A stretch of DNA of 64,000 bases from CBDBES01 sp965204465 (lineage in GTDB: Bacteria; Spirochaetota; Leptospiria; Turneriellales; CBDBES01): the NCBI GenBank assembly GCA_965204465.1, contig OZ241995.1:1130920-1194919 (forward strand), given 5' to 3'. The translations under genes were made by a program, and so were the position numbers. Within the stretch, counting starts at the first letter, position 1. Each line of letters begins with the position of its first letter. Below, piece after piece: positions 61,634 to 64,000 of the stretch. The notes under the pieces are model-generated. The model was given only the letters and a program-made list of their open reading frames with translations, was not told the DNA's origin and did not search any database.

Positions 61634-64000
61634 ATGAAAACAAATGCTTTATACCGCATAATGGCCATAATAACCATTCTATCCTTATCTTTCTGTAAGG
61701 ATGATGAAAGCGGTCCAGACCCAATGTCACCGCCGGACAATGGGGGCACCCCAGGTATCACTTATACGCATCAAGATAACTCACCATTGCCTAATATGAT
61801 CACACTTACAGAAGCCGATGTAAATGTTGAGTATGAATACAAGATTTCTTTGAATACACAGCCCTCTGGTGATGTAATGGTGGATATTAGCCTGCATGTG
61901 AATGCTCCCGATAATTTGCTATTAGATAATGGAGGGGTGCCTATAGGCGCTGGGAATTCTATTGAGCTTATGTTTACCTCTGATGATTGGAATAGTCCAC
62001 AAATAGTAAAATTGACCCTGGGAGCAAATAGCATAGCCTCTGGAAATGCATCTGTTACCATTACCCATTCCTCTACAAGCGGTGACTCTGACTATGATTC
62101 TATTCCTGATCTTACTCTAATGGTCACAGCGGCAGATGATGAAATCCCAACGATAACTGTACCTTCAACGGTGATGATCAACGAAGGGGAGGATGGAGAT
62201 ATAAGCGTATCCATTAGCCATCAGCCTACAGAAGAAGTACTCATAACATTGACAGAGAATTCAAGCGAGGCAAGCATATCCCCTGGTGTTCTTACCTTTA
62301 CAACAGACAACTGGAATACGCCTAAGACGGTCACCATTACCATACAAGACAATGACATCTTAACCGCAAACAGAGACTTTGATGTGTCATACGCCGCCTC
62401 CACAGTAAATCAAATGAACCCATATAATGGGATCAGCATAAGCAATACAACAGTGACCATAAAAGAAGATGATACTATAAATCCTATGGTAACTGTACCT
62501 TCAACGGTGATGATCAACGAAGGGGGGGATGCAGATATAAGCGTATCTATTAGCCACCAGCCTACAGAAAAAGTACTCATAACATTGACAGAGAATTCAA
62601 GCGAGGCAAGCATATCCCCTGGTGTTCTTACCTTTACACCAGACAACTGGAATACGCCTAAGACGTCCACCATTACCATACAAGACAATGACGTTGTTAC
62701 TGCAAATAGAGACTTTAATGTATCATACGCCGCCTCTACAGTAAATCAAATGAACCCATATAATGGGGTCACCATAAGCAATACAACGGTGACCATAAAA
62801 GAAGATGATACTATAAATCCTATGGTAACTGTACCTTCAACGGTGATAGTCGACGAAGGGGATAGTGACGATATAATTATATCCATTAGCCAACAGCCTA
62901 CAGAAAAAGTACTCATAACATTGACAGAGAATTCAAGCGAGGCAAGCATATCTCCTGGTATTATTACCTTTACACCAGACAACTGGAATACGCCTAAGGT
63001 GGTCACCATTACCATACAAGACAATGACATCTTAACTGCAAACAGAGACTTTGATATATCATATGCCGCCTCCACAATAAATCGAATGAACCCATATAAT
63101 GGGGTCACCATAAGCAATACAACGGTGACCATACAAGAAGACGATGGGAGTACAAGTTCAATAGTACTTTCAACATCTTTACCTATTATTGAAATCAATA
63201 CTCAGGGCATGGCTATTGTAGACGAACCTAAAATCAATGCAACTATGCGCATTCGCTACAAAGGTAATAATGAGATCAATAACTTTCAAGATGCCCCTCT
63301 TTACTTTAATGGTCATATAGGTATTGAGCTTCGTGGTTCCTCTTCACAGAGTTTTCCTAAAAAACAGTATGCCGTTGAAACACGGGATGCACTAGGCGAA
63401 AATCTAAATATTTCGCTTTTTGGTATGCCTGCAGAAAATGATTGGATACTTCATGCACCTTATAGCGATAAGACACTCCTTAGAAATGTGCTAGCTTATG
63501 AGCTCGGAAGAAATATTGGCATGTATACCTCAAAAACACAGTTTTGTGAAGTAGTTATAAATGGTGAATATTTTGGGGTATATGTATGGATGGAAAAAAT
63601 AAAACGGGACAAAAAGCGCGTTAATGTCCCAAAACTTAATAAAGATGAAATCAGTGGAGATGATGTTACAGGAGGCTATATCATAAAAGTAGATAAAGAG
63701 ACAGGGGACCAAACTGAAGGATGGCGGTCCACAGTGTCCAAAGCCCCACCAGAGTTTGGGCGACGAAGGCCCCCGCCGCCCCCAGGGTCCGAACCAGGAA
63801 CTCTTTTCCAATATCACTATCCTAATGCAAATGATATAGTAACAGAACAAAAACAGTATATTCAAAATTATATGAATACCCTTGAAACTAACATAGCAGC
63901 TTTGAATCGTAATAGTACAATATATGACCTAAATTCACTTATTGATACGAATAGTTGGATAGGATATGCCATTATCAATGAACTTGCCAAAAATGTTGAT
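61634..64000 (+). CDS. Lipoprotein with Calx-beta-like repeats and CotH kinase domain (partial)
   Basis: 789 codons, open to the window edge. Ribosome binding site AGAGGA; signal ending LSLSFC, nearly the same as the lipoprotein at 27831. Residues about 45-170 match that protein's beta-sandwich domain. Three repeats of 112 residues follow (VTVPSTVMINEG..ISISHQPTEKVLITLTENSSEAS..NWNTPKTVTITIQDND). From about residue 530 comes a CotH domain: GIELRGSSSQSFPKKQYAVETRD, LFGMPAENDWILHAPYSDK, LLRNVLAYELGR, FCEVVINGEYFGVYVWMEKIKRDK, GGYIIKVD. CotH proteins are atypical protein kinases, first known from spore coats. Here a surface-anchored kinase-like domain is inferred. Confidence 0.85.
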   Translation, partial: MKTNALYRIMAIITILSLSFCKDDESGPDPMSPPDNGGTPGITYTHQDNSPLPNMITLTEADVNVEYEYKISLNTQPSGDVMVDISLHVNAPDNLLLDNGGVPIGAGNSIELMFTSDDWNSPQIVKLTLGANSIASGNASVTITHSSTSGDSDYDSIPDLTLMVTAADDEIPTITVPSTVMINEGEDGDISVSISHQPTEEVLITLTENSSEASISPGVLTFTTDNWNTPKTVTITIQDNDILTANRDFDVSYAASTVNQMNPYNGISISNTTVTIKEDDTINPMVTVPSTVMINEGGDADISVSISHQPTEKVLITLTENSSEASISPGVLTFTPDNWNTPKTSTITIQDNDVVTANRDFNVSYAASTVNQMNPYNGVTISNTTVTIKEDDTINPMVTVPSTVIVDEGDSDDIIISISQQPTEKVLITLTENSSEASISPGIITFTPDNWNTPKVVTITIQDNDILTANRDFDISYAASTINRMNPYNGVTISNTTVTIQEDDGSTSSIVLSTSLPIIEINTQGMAIVDEPKINATMRIRYKGNNEINNFQDAPLYFNGHIGIELRGSSSQSFPKKQYAVETRDALGENLNISLFGMPAENDWILHAPYSDKTLLRNVLAYELGRNIGMYTSKTQFCEVVINGEYFGVYVWMEKIKRDKKRVNVPKLNKDEISGDDVTGGYIIKVDKETGDQTEGWRSTVSKAPPEFGRRRPPPPPGSEPGTLFQYHYPNANDIVTEQKQYIQNYMNTLETNIAALNRNSTIYDLNSLIDTNSWIGYAIINELAKNVD
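62150..63157 (+). repeat. Three 336 bp tandem repeats in the CotH lipoprotein gene
   Basis: Units begin at 62150, 62486 and 62822, exactly 336 bp (112 codons) apart and highly alike, e.g. GTAACTGTACCTTCAACGGT at each start. Recent duplication within the gene. Confidence 0.9.

Noticed and set aside
61771..63198. Minus-strand frames of 60-150 codons under the CotH lipoprotein
   Set aside because: Repeated antisense shadows of the 336 bp units; the plus frame is continuous from 61634 to the edge.

Overview
The window is AT-rich DNA of a diderm (Gram-negative-type) bacterium. Outer-membrane and LPS genes (waaF-like heptosyltransferase, beta-barrel proteins, outer-membrane-style lipoproteins) show the diderm envelope. 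Loose lipoboxes (SSSC, WLGC, LSFC, TLSC, LLRC), the many repeat-rich surface lipoproteins and the low GC make a spirochaete of the Leptospira kind plausible. No marker in the window proves this. Most of the sequence is ordinary chromosomal core, broken by four accessory stretches made of lipoprotein genes, dispersed repeats, a decaying restriction locus and transposase relics.

Left to right: (1) 1-3.4 kb, two lipoproteins among GC-richer modular repeats, including a six-unit 51-52 bp tandem array; (2) 3.4-14.4 kb, tmRNA, an SppA-type peptidase with a barrel-like N-terminus, a heptosyltransferase, menD, an AddA/RecB-like helicase-nuclease and an ornithine-decarboxylase-type enzyme; (3) 14.4-19.4 kb, an eroding defence locus: a type IIG restriction-modification gene with compensating frameshifts and an embedded HUH (Y1 transposase-like) domain, a truncated AAA/TOPRIM-type ATPase, a serine-dehydrogenase-proteinase stub and a chimeric transposase stub; (4) 19.5-27.5 kb, a HEAT protein, the mdh-yqgE-moeB/rhodanese-mnmA operon, a dead membrane glycosyltransferase and cinA; (5) 27.6-30.5 kb, a GLUG-repeat lipoprotein between repeats; (6) 30.6-47.8 kb, a lipocalin-like protein, two tandem barrel proteins, the GH15 + trehalose-6-phosphate synthase/phosphatase pair, a Trm112-like protein, a coupled TPR-HEAT operon, secA, a prepilin peptidase and an RND transporter; (7) 47.8-53.6 kb, repeats, a propeller-type lipoprotein, a 5'-truncated IS110 transposase, a lone methyltransferase and another transposase fragment; (8) 53.6-58.4 kb, tpx, cysH (APS-reductase type), a SUMT-CbiX fusion, cysS and rlmB; (9) 58.4-64 kb, a frameshifted GLUG/thrombospondin-3 lipoprotein, a possible pseudoknot, a truncated ORF and a CotH-domain lipoprotein running off the right edge.

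Functional links: cysH and the siroheme fusion serve assimilatory sulfate reduction, with cysS just downstream. The E1-like/rhodanese protein lies directly before the tRNA thiolase gene mnmA and could be its sulfur donor. GH15 and the OtsA-OtsB fusion form a trehalose/alpha-glucan unit.

The most unusual things are the HUH domain inside the type IIG methylase, with two related palindromes in its coding sequence; a family of modular hairpin repeats with compensatory base changes that occurs next to surface-lipoprotein genes; a possible H-type pseudoknot at 61.1 kb; and G-homopolymers of 7-10 bases at glycine codons of several enzymes.
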